From Pyxidicoccus xibeiensis (lineage in GTDB: Bacteria; Myxococcota; Myxococcia; Myxococcales; Myxococcaceae), in the NCBI RefSeq assembly GCF_024198175.1, contig NZ_JAJVKV010000006.1, forward strand, positions 1 through 64,000: a stretch of 64,000 bases of DNA. The letters run 5' to 3'. The stretch's first letter is position 1. Each line of letters begins with the position of its first letter. The notes beneath the pieces are model-generated. The model was not told where the DNA came from. It ran no database searches and saw only the letters and a list, made by a program, of their open reading frames with translations. The position numbers and the translations under genes were made by a program. Below, piece after piece: positions 51,237 to 60,264 of this stretch.

Positions 51237-52828
51237 ACAGGGTAGAGAGAGTGAAGTCCGGCAGGAAGACCGCCCGGGCGTCCCGGCCCGGCACCCCGGC
51301 CACCACCGCCAGGAAGCCCGCCAGCAAGAACGTCGTAGCCACCACGCCGCCCAAGGTGAACGAAGGGCGCCGGGAGCTGCGGCGTGGCAACCTGTCCAGG
51401 TCCTCCAGTCTCCTGAATGAGGCCACCGGCACCCCGGACAAGGCTCGGGCCTTCGCGTACCTCGGCCTGCTCAAGGGCGGCCTGGGCTACCTGCGCAGAC
51501 CGGAGTCCGAGCCGCTCTGGCCCACCGGCGCCGACGAGGACTTCACCCAGGCGCTCCAGGACTTCCCCAAGGACGCCCCCGTGTGGCGGGCGTGGACCCT
51601 GGCCCAGCAGGCCGAGGCCCGCCGCATCCACATGGGCTCGCGCTTCGCCGTGATGTCGCACGAGGCGTTCTCCGCCGAGGTCAAGAGCATCACCGACCTC
51701 TTCGACCAGGCCGCGAAGCTGGCGAAGAAGACGCGCAACGGCAGCGGCCCCACGTCTCCCCAGCTCCTCAACTGGATTCACGCGCACCGTGCCGCAACCG
51801 ACGTCCTGGCGTGCATGAGGAGCCTCGCGAAGCGCGAGCTGTCCGAGGCCCAGCGACACTTCAAGGCGGCCCAGAAGGGCTTCACGGCGGCGCGAGCGGG
51901 CTCGCCGGACGGCGTCTACCCGTGGGCCGCCATCTTCAGCTCCTTCCTGGTGAGCATGCGCCCCAAGGTCTTCCCCCGCAGCCGGGAGACCACGGCGCAG
52001 GCCGTCGCCGAGGGCCTCGCGGGCTTCGAGGAGGCCATCTCGCAGAGCAGCGACCCGAGGCAGCGGCTCCAGGACGTCCCGGACCTGCTCCGCACCAACG
52101 TCTCGTCCCGGCACAAGCAGGCCCATGACCGCATCAAGGGCACGCTCGACCTCATCGCCAGCGTCCAGAAGCCCCTCGAGCGGGCGCTGCGCGAGTGCGA
52201 CAAGGGCAAAACGAACGAGGCGGCCCAGCGCATCGAGGACCTGCTCGCCAACGAGCTGTCCGGCACCCACCGCTTCGTCACCCGCTGCCTCGCCGGCATG
52301 GCCTACTACGGCCGGCAGTACGACGAGTCCATCCGCTACGGCACCCAGGCGCTCACCGAGGACCCGTTCGACAGCGTCACCCGCTACTTCGTGGCGTCCA
52401 GCCTCCTGGACAAGGGTGACGAGCTGGGCGCGCCGGTCAGTCAGGCCATGCAGCAGGAGATGAACAACCAGGTGGAGCTGCTGCTGCGGATGACGCTGCA
52501 CCTGGCCCTCCGCTCCGGCCCGACCCTCACCCAGGCAGGGCTGAAGCAGCGGCTGGGGGATGCGGGCCGCCACCTCGTGTCGCTGCTCGCCGCCCTGGCT
52601 CCTCCGCAGAACGGTGGGCAGGCCCCACTCGGCCAGAAGGCACAGGCGGCCCTGGGCGAGCTGCTGGAGCACGTGCAGCTCCCCGAAACCGACCTCGACG
52701 AGCGGCTGTCGGATGCCGTCATGAAGCTGCTGGGGGCCCTGCATGGCCCGGCGGCCGGCGAGCGCGGCAGCCTCCACTTCGAGTCCATCCTGTTCGACCA
52801 CCTCAAGCCCAAGGTCGTGACGAAGTAA
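51233..52828 (+). CDS. Helical-repeat (TPR-like) protein of the borosin-like operon
   Basis: A 531-residue soluble protein that I cannot place in a named family. The first 45 residues are basic and Ala/Pro/Thr-rich. The rest is helical with TPR-like pairs (AFAYLGLLKGGLGYL, AQRHFKAAQKGFTAA, CLAGMAYYGRQYDESIRYGT and LASSLLDKG-like segments). It starts within the stop of the methyltransferase gene (ATGA) and ends 15 bp before the precursor gene, so it is part of the same unit. A scaffold or a partner that presents the precursor or couples it to the downstream kinase is plausible but inferred. Confidence 0.72.
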   Translation: MNRVERVKSGRKTARASRPGTPATTARKPASKNVVATTPPKVNEGRRELRRGNLSRSSSLLNEATGTPDKARAFAYLGLLKGGLGYLRRPESEPLWPTGADEDFTQALQDFPKDAPVWRAWTLAQQAEARRIHMGSRFAVMSHEAFSAEVKSITDLFDQAAKLAKKTRNGSGPTSPQLLNWIHAHRAATDVLACMRSLAKRELSEAQRHFKAAQKGFTAARAGSPDGVYPWAAIFSSFLVSMRPKVFPRSRETTAQAVAEGLAGFEEAISQSSDPRQRLQDVPDLLRTNVSSRHKQAHDRIKGTLDLIASVQKPLERALRECDKGKTNEAAQRIEDLLANELSGTHRFVTRCLAGMAYYGRQYDESIRYGTQALTEDPFDSVTRYFVASSLLDKGDELGAPVSQAMQQEMNNQVELLLRMTLHLALRSGPTLTQAGLKQRLGDAGRHLVSLLAALAPPQNGGQAPLGQKAQAALGELLEHVQLPETDLDERLSDAVMKLLGALHGPAAGERGSLHFESILFDHLKPKVVTK

Positions 52829-52843
52829 CCCCCGGAGACCGCC

Positions 52844-53077
52844 ATGGAACAACTGCTCCAATTCCTCACCGAGCTGACTACCAACCCCTTCAAGCGCCTG
52901 GCCTTCCAGCAGGACCCGCTCGCCGCGGCGAGCGCCGCGGGCCTGGAGCCCTGGGCGTGCGCCGCCGTCACCCAGTCCTCTGGCGGCGCGCTGGCGCTGG
53001 GGGCCCAGGCGGGCGGCTGGCAGAAGTGCGTCTTCGGCCTCGACCCCGGCCCGGACCCGCTGGAAGACCCGAGCTAG
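52844..53077 (+). CDS. Candidate split-borosin precursor peptide
   Basis: A 77-residue peptide with GGAGA 7 nt before its ATG. Residues 4-44 are helical, in a pattern that resembles the leader (borosin-binding domain) of separate precursors such as Shewanella SonA as I remember it: F7-x-T9-E10-L11, then F21-x-Q23-D24-P25-x-A27, then G33-L34 and A41-V42. The tail from about residue 47 (GGALALGAQAGGWQKCVFGLDPG followed by an acidic Pro-rich end, given here in part) lacks helix formers and is the likely core. The methyltransferase gene lies two genes upstream and a perfect hairpin stands 33 bp downstream, as is common after RiPP precursor genes. The modification sites are not predictable by eye. 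Confidence 0.65.
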   Translation: MEQLLQFLTELTTNPFKRLAFQQDPLAAASAAGLEPWACAAVTQSSGGALALGAQAGGWQKCVFGLDPGPDPLEDPS

Positions 53078-53110
53078 CCCGCCCGCACGCAGCACCGGAC
53101 CCAGCCTGAC

Positions 53111-53134
53111 GCGCGGCCCCACGGAGGGCCGCGC
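53111..53134 (+). terminator. Perfect hairpin between precursor and kinase genes
   Basis: GCGCGGCCC (53111-53119) and GGGCCGCGC (53126-53134) pair perfectly over 9 bp around the loop CACGGA. It lies 33 bp past the precursor stop and 20 bp before the kinase start. It may partly terminate transcription or stabilise the precursor-end of the mRNA, giving more peptide than kinase. Confidence 0.6.
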
Positions 53135-53154
53135 CCCGAGAAGGACGCGACCCC

Positions 53155-56100
53155 ATGGTGACGAACATCGGCGACTACGACATCACCGGCTGGATCCACG
53201 AGAGCCGCAACTCGCTCATCATGCGGGGGCGCCGCAGGTCCGACGGCCTCCCCGTCATCCTCAAGATGACCCGGGAGCGCAACCCCACGCCCCTGAAGCT
53301 CACGCGGCTGAAGCACGAGTACGCCCTGCTCGGCACGCTGGAGGGCGAGGGCTTCGTGCGCGCCCACGAGCTCGTGGAGGACGGGGGCCGCTGGGCCCTG
53401 GTGCAGGAGGACTTCGGCGGCGCCTCCCTCTCCCACCTGGGGATGGCCGGCACGCTGACGCTGGAGGAGTTCCTCACCCTGGCCCTCCAGCTCACCGGCA
53501 TCCTCGGCACGCTCCACCAGCGCCGGGTGGTGCACAAGGACCTCAACCCCTCCAACATCGTCATGAACCGCGGCACCGGCCGCGTGGCGCTCATCGACTT
53601 CGGCGTCTCCACGCTGCTGAGCCAGGAGACGCGCGCCTTCTCCGGCCTCAACGCGCTCGTGGGCACGCTGGTGTACATGTCCCCGGAGCAGACGGGCCGC
53701 ATGAACCGGCCCATCGACTACCGCACGGACTACTACTCGCTGGGCGCGACCTTCTACGAGCTGCTCACCGGCCAGCCTCCGCTGCTGAGCAAGGACCCGC
53801 TGGAGCTGGTGCATTGGATCATCGCCCGGCAGCCCGTCTCGCCCCACGAGCTGGATGCGCGCATTCCGCGCGCGGTGGCGGACATCGTCCTCAAGCTGCT
53901 GTCCAAGAGCGCCGACGAGCGCTACCAATCCGCGCGCGGCCTCCAGGCCGACCTGAGCGAGTGCCTGGAGCAGCTGCGCCGCACCGGCGTCATCGCCCCC
54001 TTTCCCCTGGGCCGCCAGGACGGCTCCGAGCACTTCCGGCTGCCGCAGAAGCTCTACGGGCGCCAGCCGCAGGTGGAGCGCCTGCTCGCCGCCTTCGAGC
54101 GCACCCGCCAGGGCCCGGCGCTGCTGACGGTGTCCGGCGACCCGGGCATCGGCAAATCGGCCCTGGTCCAGGAGGTGTACCGCCCCCTGACGCTCCGGCG
54201 CGGCTACTTCGCCGCCGGCAAGTTCGAGCATGACTCGGCGCAGGTGCCCTACGCCGCGCTGGGCCAGGTCTTCCAGTCACTCGTCCAGCAGCTGCTGACG
54301 GAGAGCGAGGAGCGGCTGTCGGCCCGCCGGGAGCAGCTCACCGCGGCGCTCGGGCCCCACGCCGGGCTGCTCGCGCCGCTCTGCCCGGCGCTGGAGCGGG
54401 TGCTCGGCAAGCTTTCCGCGCCGGCCGACCTGCCCCCCTCGGAGGCCCGCGACCGCTTCCACCAGCTGGTGCGCGACTTCCTCGCGGCCTTCTCCGCGCC
54501 CGAGCACCCGCTGTGCCTCTTCCTCGATGACCTGCAGTGGGCCGACGCGGACTCCCTCAAGCTGCTGGGGCAGCTGCTGGCCCCGGGCAGCAGTCCCTCC
54601 CTCTTCGTCGTGGGCGCGTACCGGGACAACGAGGTCGGCCCGGGCCATCCGCTGACGCTCACCCTGCGCGAGCTCGAGACGCAGGGGGCAGCGGTGGAGC
54701 ACCTCGTGCTCGCCCCGCTCGGGCGTGAGGACGTGACGGCGCTGGTGGCCGACACGCTCGCGGTGTCACCCGAGGCCGCGGCCCCCCTCGCGGAGCTACT
54801 CGGCGCGCGCACCGGCGGCAATCCCTTCTTCGTCCGTGCCTTCCTCACGGAGCTGCACGCCGAAGGGCTGCTGGCGTACACGTCCCAGGGCTGGCGCTGG
54901 GACGTGGAGCACATCCAGCGCAAGGGCATCACCGACAACGTGGTGGACCTGATGAACCTCCGCGTCGAGCGCCTGCCCGCCGCGACGCGGAGCCTGCTGG
55001 ACGTCGCGGCCTGCCTGGGCGGCCGGTTCGACCTGGACACGCTGGAGGTGGTGGCGGGCCTGGGACATGGCAGGGCCGGCGAGGCGCTGTGGCCGGCCGT
55101 CGTGGAGGGCCTCGTCATCGCCCTGGCGCCGGTGCAATCGGCGGCGGACCTGGTGACGCAGGGAGCCCCCCTGGAGCTTCGCTTCACCCATGACCGCGTC
55201 CGGCAGGCGGTGCTGAGCCGGCTCGCCCCCGAGGTGCGCTCACGGATGCACCGCGACATCGGCCGGCGGCTGCTGGAGGCGGGCCACCCGGGTGAGCACG
55301 AGCAGGGGTTGTTCGACGTGGTGGGCCAGCTCAACCAGGGCCGGTCCGCCATGAGCGACGCGGCCGAGCTGGACGCGCTCGCCGGGCTGAACCTGCGGGC
55401 GGCCCGAAGGGCCCTGCAGGGCGCGGCGGCACAGCGCGCGCTGGAGCATGCCCGGGTGAGCATCTCGCTGTTGGGGGCGCAGGACTGGGAGCAGCGCCAC
55501 GCCTTCTGCTGGGACGTCTACATGGCGGCGCTGGAGGCGGCCTTCCTCTGCTCGGACCTGGAGACCTTCGCCGCGCTGGCGAAGGTGCTCCTGGCGCACG
55601 CGCGCACCCTGCTGGACGAAATCAAGGTCCGCCGGCTGGAGGGGCAGCTGCTCTTCTTCCAGCAGCGCACCGACGACGCGCTCAGGCTGTACCTCGACGT
55701 CCTGCGCCGGCTGGGGCACGCGCTGCCGCACGCGCCGGGGCCCGAGGACATCGGCCGGGAGCTCCAGGCCACCGCGCAGCTGCTGGGCAACCGGCCCATC
55801 GAGGAGCTGGCGGGGCTGCCCGAGTGCACCCAGCCCGAGGCCAGGGCCATCCTCGAGTTCCTCGGGCACGCCATGCGGGCCTCCAGCATGGGGATGCTCT
55901 TCCCGGTGGCCATCTGCCGCATCGTCCAGCGCTCCCTCCAGCAGGGCAACTCGCCGGACTCCGTCACCGGCTACCTCTTCTACGGCGCGCTGCTGGTGCA
56001 GGGCGGCGACCACGACCGGGCCTGCCGCTTCGGGCGGCTCGCGCTGAAGCTGGCGGAGCGCTACGACATCAAGAGCCTGCTGGCTCAGGTGAACCACTAC

Positions 56101-58503
56101 GGCCCCGCCCTGCTGTTCTGCTGGCAGCAGCCGCTGTACGAGCTGGTGCCCACGCTCGTCGACTCGTACCGCCACGCGCGCGAGTCCGGGAGCCCCTACG
56201 ACATCGCCAACAACGCGACGGGCCTGTGCCAGATGCGCTTCTTCTCCGGCAAGGACCTGCGTGAGCTGGCGGCGGACATGGAGGGCTACCACGACGTCGT
56301 CCGCAAGCAGCGCAACCCGCTGGTGCTGGGCTGGTACGAGCCGCTGCACCAGCTGGTGCTGGACCTGGTCCAGGACACCGCCGAGCCCCGGCTGCTGGCG
56401 GGTCCCGTCTACGACGCGAAGCAGCGGCTGGACGGCCTCGGCAGCACGGGCCTGGCGGCCCCGTTCATCCACCACCACTGCCACGCCCTGCTGTCCTATC
56501 TCTTCGGCGACGTGGCCGGCGCGCTGGCGAGCGCCGAGGCGGCGGAGCCGGGCTTCATGTTGATGGGCGGCTCGCTGTGGGCGGGCCCCATCGTCCTGCT
56601 GCGCTCGCTGTACCGGCTGGCGGCGTGTACGACGGCCAGTCCGGCCGAGCGGGAGCGGCTGCTGGAGAAGGTGGCGGCGGACCAGCAGCTGCTGGCGGCG
56701 TGGCTGCCGCACAACCCGCGGAGCATGGAGCACCGACAGCTGCTGGTGGAGGCCGAGCGCGCCCGCGTGCTGGGCGACGTGCTGCGGGCGCGCGAGTCGT
56801 TCGAGCGGGCCGTGGAGCTGGCGCGCCGCAGCGGCTACCAGCACGAGGAGGCGCTGGCCTACGAGCTGGCCGGGCGCTTCTGCCTGTCGCAGGACGACGC
56901 GAAGCGCGCGCGCCACCACCTGCGCTACGCCCACCAGGCGTACCTGCGCTGGGGCGCGGTGGCCAAGGCCCGGGCCCTGGAGCGCGAGCACCCGCACCTG
57001 CTGCCCCGCTTCGCCCTCGCCTCGCTCACCACGCAGACGCTGGCGGTGACGGGAGACGACCAGGACTTCCACCTGCTGGACGTGCTCAGCGTACTGAACG
57101 CCTCACAGGCCATCTCCAGCGAGCTGGCGCTGGACAAGCTGCTGGTGCACCTGATGCAGCTGCTCATCGAGACGGCCGGCGCCGAGACGGGCTACCTGAT
57201 GCTGGAGCGCGGTGGCCGGTGGGTGGCCGCCGTGGAGAAGACGGTGGGCCGCGACGACATCCAGCTGCTGGGCTCGGTGCCCGTGGAGGAGCTGGAGGCC
57301 CAGGGGCGACGGGGCGTGCCCACCTCCATCGTCCACTACGTGGCGCGCACCCAGGAGAGCATCGTCCTGGACGACGCCTCCGTCAGCGAGCGCTTCGGCC
57401 GTGACGCGTACATCGTCCGGAACCAGGTGCGCTCCGTGCTGTGCTTCCCGCTGTCCCGCCAGGGCGGGCGCGTCAGCATGGTGTACCTGGAGAACAACCT
57501 GTCCCGGGCCGCCTTCACGCGAGACAGGCTGCGCATCCTCCAGTTGCTGTCGTCCCAGGCAGTCATCTCCCTGGAGAACGCCCTGCTCTACGAGACGCTG
57601 GAGCAGAAGGTGGAGCAGCGCACCCAGGAGCTCCAGGTGAAGAACGAGCAGCTGGCGTCCACCCTGTCCCGGCTGCAGGAGACGCAGAACCGGCTCATCC
57701 TCCAGGACCGGCTCGCCTCGCTGGGCGCCATGACGGCCGGCATTGCCCACGAGCTGCGCAACCCGCTCAACTTCGTCAACAGCTTCTCCCGGCTGTCCGC
57801 CGACCTGCTCCAGGAGATGCTGGACGAGCTGGCCTCGCTGGGCACCCAGCTCGACTCCCAGCGCATGGCCAGCCTGCGGGACACCGTCACGGACCTGGGC
57901 GGCAACCTCTCCAAGATTGGAGAGCACGGCAAGCGCATGGAGGGCATCATCCGCTCCATGCTGGAGCACTCGCGCGGGGGGCGCGGCAACACGCAGGAGG
58001 CGGACCTCAACGCGGTGGTGTCCACCTACGTCAACCTGGCCTGGCAGGGCGTGCGCTCGCGCAAGCCCGACGCGCAGGTGGAGTTCGAGCTGGCGCTGGA
58101 CGACTCCGCGGGCAAGGTGAGCCTGATGCCCCAGGAGTTCAGCCGCGTCATCGTCAACATCGTGGACAACGCGTGCCATGCGGTGAGCATGAGGAAGGCC
58201 CAGGCCGGCCCCGCGGACTTCAAGCCACGCATCCAGGTGCGCAGCCGCAACCTCGGCAACCGGGTGGAGGTGGGCATCCGCGACAACGGCGTGGGGATTC
58301 CCCACCTCATCCGGGACAAGATCTTCAACCCGTTCTTCACCACGAAGCAGCCCGGCGAGGGCACGGGCCTGGGGCTGTCCATCAGCCACGACATCATCGT
58401 GAAGGGCCACGGCGGCACCCTCCACTTCGAGTCGGAGGAAGGGGCCTTCACCGAGTTCATCATCACCCTGCCCCGGGGCGAGCCGCAGGGCGGCGTCAAC
58501 TGA
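53155..58503 (+). CDS. Trifunctional Ser/Thr kinase - AAA ATPase - sensor histidine kinase
   Basis: A 1,782-residue signalling protein. The N-terminal kinase-like domain (1-270) has HKDLNPSN with catalytic D129 and IDFG, but a degenerate glycine loop (HESRNSLIMRG). It is followed by a large ATPase (about 300-620) with Walker A GDPGIGKS and the acidic LFLDDLQWAD, a long helical region (620-1290) and a GAF domain (about 1320-1480). A coiled-coil leads to the histidine kinase: H1532 in AGIAHELRNPL, NIVDNACHA, DNGVGIP and GTGLGLSIS. This architecture is a known family in myxobacteria and cyanobacteria. AGAAGGA precedes the ATG. It probably senses and reports on the operon's peptide or its target (inference). 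Confidence 0.92.
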   Translation: MVTNIGDYDITGWIHESRNSLIMRGRRRSDGLPVILKMTRERNPTPLKLTRLKHEYALLGTLEGEGFVRAHELVEDGGRWALVQEDFGGASLSHLGMAGTLTLEEFLTLALQLTGILGTLHQRRVVHKDLNPSNIVMNRGTGRVALIDFGVSTLLSQETRAFSGLNALVGTLVYMSPEQTGRMNRPIDYRTDYYSLGATFYELLTGQPPLLSKDPLELVHWIIARQPVSPHELDARIPRAVADIVLKLLSKSADERYQSARGLQADLSECLEQLRRTGVIAPFPLGRQDGSEHFRLPQKLYGRQPQVERLLAAFERTRQGPALLTVSGDPGIGKSALVQEVYRPLTLRRGYFAAGKFEHDSAQVPYAALGQVFQSLVQQLLTESEERLSARREQLTAALGPHAGLLAPLCPALERVLGKLSAPADLPPSEARDRFHQLVRDFLAAFSAPEHPLCLFLDDLQWADADSLKLLGQLLAPGSSPSLFVVGAYRDNEVGPGHPLTLTLRELETQGAAVEHLVLAPLGREDVTALVADTLAVSPEAAAPLAELLGARTGGNPFFVRAFLTELHAEGLLAYTSQGWRWDVEHIQRKGITDNVVDLMNLRVERLPAATRSLLDVAACLGGRFDLDTLEVVAGLGHGRAGEALWPAVVEGLVIALAPVQSAADLVTQGAPLELRFTHDRVRQAVLSRLAPEVRSRMHRDIGRRLLEAGHPGEHEQGLFDVVGQLNQGRSAMSDAAELDALAGLNLRAARRALQGAAAQRALEHARVSISLLGAQDWEQRHAFCWDVYMAALEAAFLCSDLETFAALAKVLLAHARTLLDEIKVRRLEGQLLFFQQRTDDALRLYLDVLRRLGHALPHAPGPEDIGRELQATAQLLGNRPIEELAGLPECTQPEARAILEFLGHAMRASSMGMLFPVAICRIVQRSLQQGNSPDSVTGYLFYGALLVQGGDHDRACRFGRLALKLAERYDIKSLLAQVNHYGPALLFCWQQPLYELVPTLVDSYRHARESGSPYDIANNATGLCQMRFFSGKDLRELAADMEGYHDVVRKQRNPLVLGWYEPLHQLVLDLVQDTAEPRLLAGPVYDAKQRLDGLGSTGLAAPFIHHHCHALLSYLFGDVAGALASAEAAEPGFMLMGGSLWAGPIVLLRSLYRLAACTTASPAERERLLEKVAADQQLLAAWLPHNPRSMEHRQLLVEAERARVLGDVLRARESFERAVELARRSGYQHEEALAYELAGRFCLSQDDAKRARHHLRYAHQAYLRWGAVAKARALEREHPHLLPRFALASLTTQTLAVTGDDQDFHLLDVLSVLNASQAISSELALDKLLVHLMQLLIETAGAETGYLMLERGGRWVAAVEKTVGRDDIQLLGSVPVEELEAQGRRGVPTSIVHYVARTQESIVLDDASVSERFGRDAYIVRNQVRSVLCFPLSRQGGRVSMVYLENNLSRAAFTRDRLRILQLLSSQAVISLENALLYETLEQKVEQRTQELQVKNEQLASTLSRLQETQNRLILQDRLASLGAMTAGIAHELRNPLNFVNSFSRLSADLLQEMLDELASLGTQLDSQRMASLRDTVTDLGGNLSKIGEHGKRMEGIIRSMLEHSRGGRGNTQEADLNAVVSTYVNLAWQGVRSRKPDAQVEFELALDDSAGKVSLMPQEFSRVIVNIVDNACHAVSMRKAQAGPADFKPRIQVRSRNLGNRVEVGIRDNGVGIPHLIRDKIFNPFFTTKQPGEGTGLGLSISHDIIVKGHGGTLHFESEEGAFTEFIITLPRGEPQGGVN

Positions 58504-58516
58504 CGCCGGGGTGGGC

Positions 58517-58532
58517 TCGGGCTCAGGCCCGA
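58517..58532. terminator. Hairpin between kinase and glutathione transferase genes
   Basis: TCGGGC-TCAG-GCCCGA is a perfect 6-bp dyad with a 4-nt loop in the 87-bp convergent gap, usable on both strands. No T-run. Confidence 0.45.
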
Positions 58533-58590
58533 AGACCTCGCCGAGGGCGTCGCCCACGTGGTGGAGGAGAGCAACCCCGCCCCCAGGTGC

Positions 58591-59229
58591 TCACGCGCTG
58601 GCCCGGTGCCTCGCCAGCTCCTCCATGTAGAGCGTCCGCTCCTCGGCCAGGGCCTTCGCGACGCTCGGTCGCTCCGACAGGCGGGTGACGTAGGCACGGA
58701 GCGCGGGCCAGCGGTCCAGGTCGATGGGCGTCGCCACGCACCAGTTCAGCACCGTGACGAGGTACGCATCGGCCACGCTGAAGCGGTCCAGGAGGAACTC
58801 GCGACCGGTCAGGTGCTTCTCCACGTGGTCCAGCCGCGACTTCCCCTTCTCCAGCGCGTAGGCCCTCACTCCCTCCGGGGCCCTGTTGTCGAGGAGCGGG
58901 TTGAAGAGCGCCTTGTGCAGCTCGGTCCCGATGAAGCACAGCCACTGCTGCAGCTGCGTGCGGCCCTTGCGGTCGGTGGGGGCGAGGTTCGCCTTGGGAA
59001 AGGACTCGGCCACGTGCTGGAGGATGGCGGCGTTCTCCGTGAGGATGTCACCTTCGTCGGTGCGGATGGTGGGGACGAGGCCGAGGGGGTTGACCTCGCG
59101 GAAGTCCATTCCGTCGCGCGTGAGCTTCGTCTTCGGGTCGACCTCCACGTACGTCGCGTCCGCGCCAGCCTCGTAGAGGGAGATGCGGGTCGCCAACGAG
59201 CATGCCAGGGGTAGGAAGTAGAGCTGCAT
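58591..59229 (-). CDS. Glutathione S-transferase family protein
   Basis: A 212-residue GST. The N-terminal thioredoxin-like domain has LYFLPLACSLATRISLYEAG, with the Ser/Cys active-site region of beta-class enzymes, and the glutathione-binding LVPTIRTDEGDILTENAAIL. The C-terminal helical domain ends near RPSVAKALAEE. It probably conjugates or reduces electrophiles with glutathione. GGAGGA lies 7 nt upstream of the ATG at 59229. Divergent from a LysR-type regulator, which probably controls it. Confidence 0.9.
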   Translation of the reverse strand: MQLYFLPLACSLATRISLYEAGADATYVEVDPKTKLTRDGMDFREVNPLGLVPTIRTDEGDILTENAAILQHVAESFPKANLAPTDRKGRTQLQQWLCFIGTELHKALFNPLLDNRAPEGVRAYALEKGKSRLDHVEKHLTGREFLLDRFSVADAYLVTVLNWCVATPIDLDRWPALRAYVTRLSERPSVAKALAEERTLYMEELARHRASA

Positions 59230-59255
59230 GGACAGTCCTCCGGGGTTCGAGCCTC

Positions 59256-59272
59256 GTTCCCTTCGTGGGAAC
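59256..59272 (-). promoter_or_regulatory. Inverted repeat in the gst leader
   Basis: GTTCCC-N5-GGGAAC (59256-59272) lies 27 bp upstream of the gst ATG. Either an operator or a small stem in the leader mRNA. Confidence 0.4.
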
Positions 59273-59299
59273 AGGCGACACTCTCGGCAATGCGGGGTG

Positions 59300-59314
59300 A
59301 TGCGTCCAACGCAT
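59300..59314. promoter_or_regulatory. LysR-type box (ATGCGT-N3-ACGCAT)
   Basis: A perfect 15-bp dyad that fits T-N11-A (T59301, A59313), 20 bp before the lysR start and 70 bp before the gst start, the expected place for an autoregulatory/activation site. Confidence 0.55.
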
Positions 59315-59334
59315 AGATGGCATAGGCTCGATGC

Positions 59335-60264
59335 ATGGATGACATCGCCTCCCTGCCGAACCCCCGCCTCGACATCCGCGACCTGCGCGTGGTGCTGGCC
59401 CTGGCCTCCGCCGGCACCACGGCGCAGGCCGCGTCCGTGCTCCACCTCACGCAGCCGGCGGTGAGCCGGGCGCTGCTCGCGGCGGAGGACAAGCTGGGAG
59501 CGCGCCTCTTCGACCGGACCTCGCGCGGGCTCGTGCCCACCGAAGCGGGCCAGCAGCTCGTCTCCGGGGCGACGCGGCTGCTCGTCGAGCTGGGCGACCT
59601 GGAGCACCGCGTGCGCGCGCCGGTGGCCCCGCCCATGCGCCTGCGGCTCGTGTGCGAGTGCTACACCGCGTACCACTGGCTGCCGTCCGCGCTGATGAAC
59701 CTGCGCAGGAGCCTGCCGGGGCTGGAGCTCTCGCTGGCGGTGGAGCACACCCAGGACCCCGTCCCCGCCCTCGTGTCGGGAGACATCGACGTCGCGCTCG
59801 TCACGACGTCGCCCGTTCCGCGCGCCAGGCTGGAGGAGCGGCAGATCTTCTCCGACGAGGTGGTCTTCGTCATGGCGGCGTCGCATCCGCTGGCAGCGCG
59901 CAAGGCGCTCACGCGTGACGACCTCCGGGCGAGCACGCTCCTGACCGGGCAGACGCCACCAGCGGAGGTGCAGTGGTTCATGACCCGCGCATTCGGGCGC
60001 GAGCGCCCGCGGCTGCGCTTCGAGCGGCTGCCCCTCACCGAGGCCCTCCTCGACGTGGCACGCGCGGGCATGGGCGTCGCGGTGCTCTCCGAGTGGATTG
60101 CGAGCCCCCACCTCGGCAAGGGGGACCTCGTCGCCAGGCGGCTCGCCTCGGGGCCGCTGCGCCGGCCCTGGCGCATCGCCTGGCGGCGCGAGGTCGGCGA
60201 CGCCGCGCTCCGCCTCGTGTCCGCGCTCGAGGCCACGGTGCCCCGGGGGCTCGCGGTAGGCTAG
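59335..60264 (+). CDS. LysR family regulator, divergent from gst
   Basis: A 309-residue LysR regulator. The helix-turn-helix reads LRVVLALASAGTTAQAASVLHLTQPAVSRAL, here given in parts: TTAQAASVLHLTQPAVSRAL follows an N-terminal extension of about 12 residues, then FDRTSRGLVPTEAG. The effector domain resembles the MetR/GcvA side of the family. An alternative ATG at 59331 is out of frame. It probably senses a metabolite or oxidant and controls the divergent GST gene. Confidence 0.9.
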   Translation: MDDIASLPNPRLDIRDLRVVLALASAGTTAQAASVLHLTQPAVSRALLAAEDKLGARLFDRTSRGLVPTEAGQQLVSGATRLLVELGDLEHRVRAPVAPPMRLRLVCECYTAYHWLPSALMNLRRSLPGLELSLAVEHTQDPVPALVSGDIDVALVTTSPVPRARLEERQIFSDEVVFVMAASHPLAARKALTRDDLRASTLLTGQTPPAEVQWFMTRAFGRERPRLRFERLPLTEALLDVARAGMGVAVLSEWIASPHLGKGDLVARRLASGPLRRPWRIAWRREVGDAALRLVSALEATVPRGLAVG

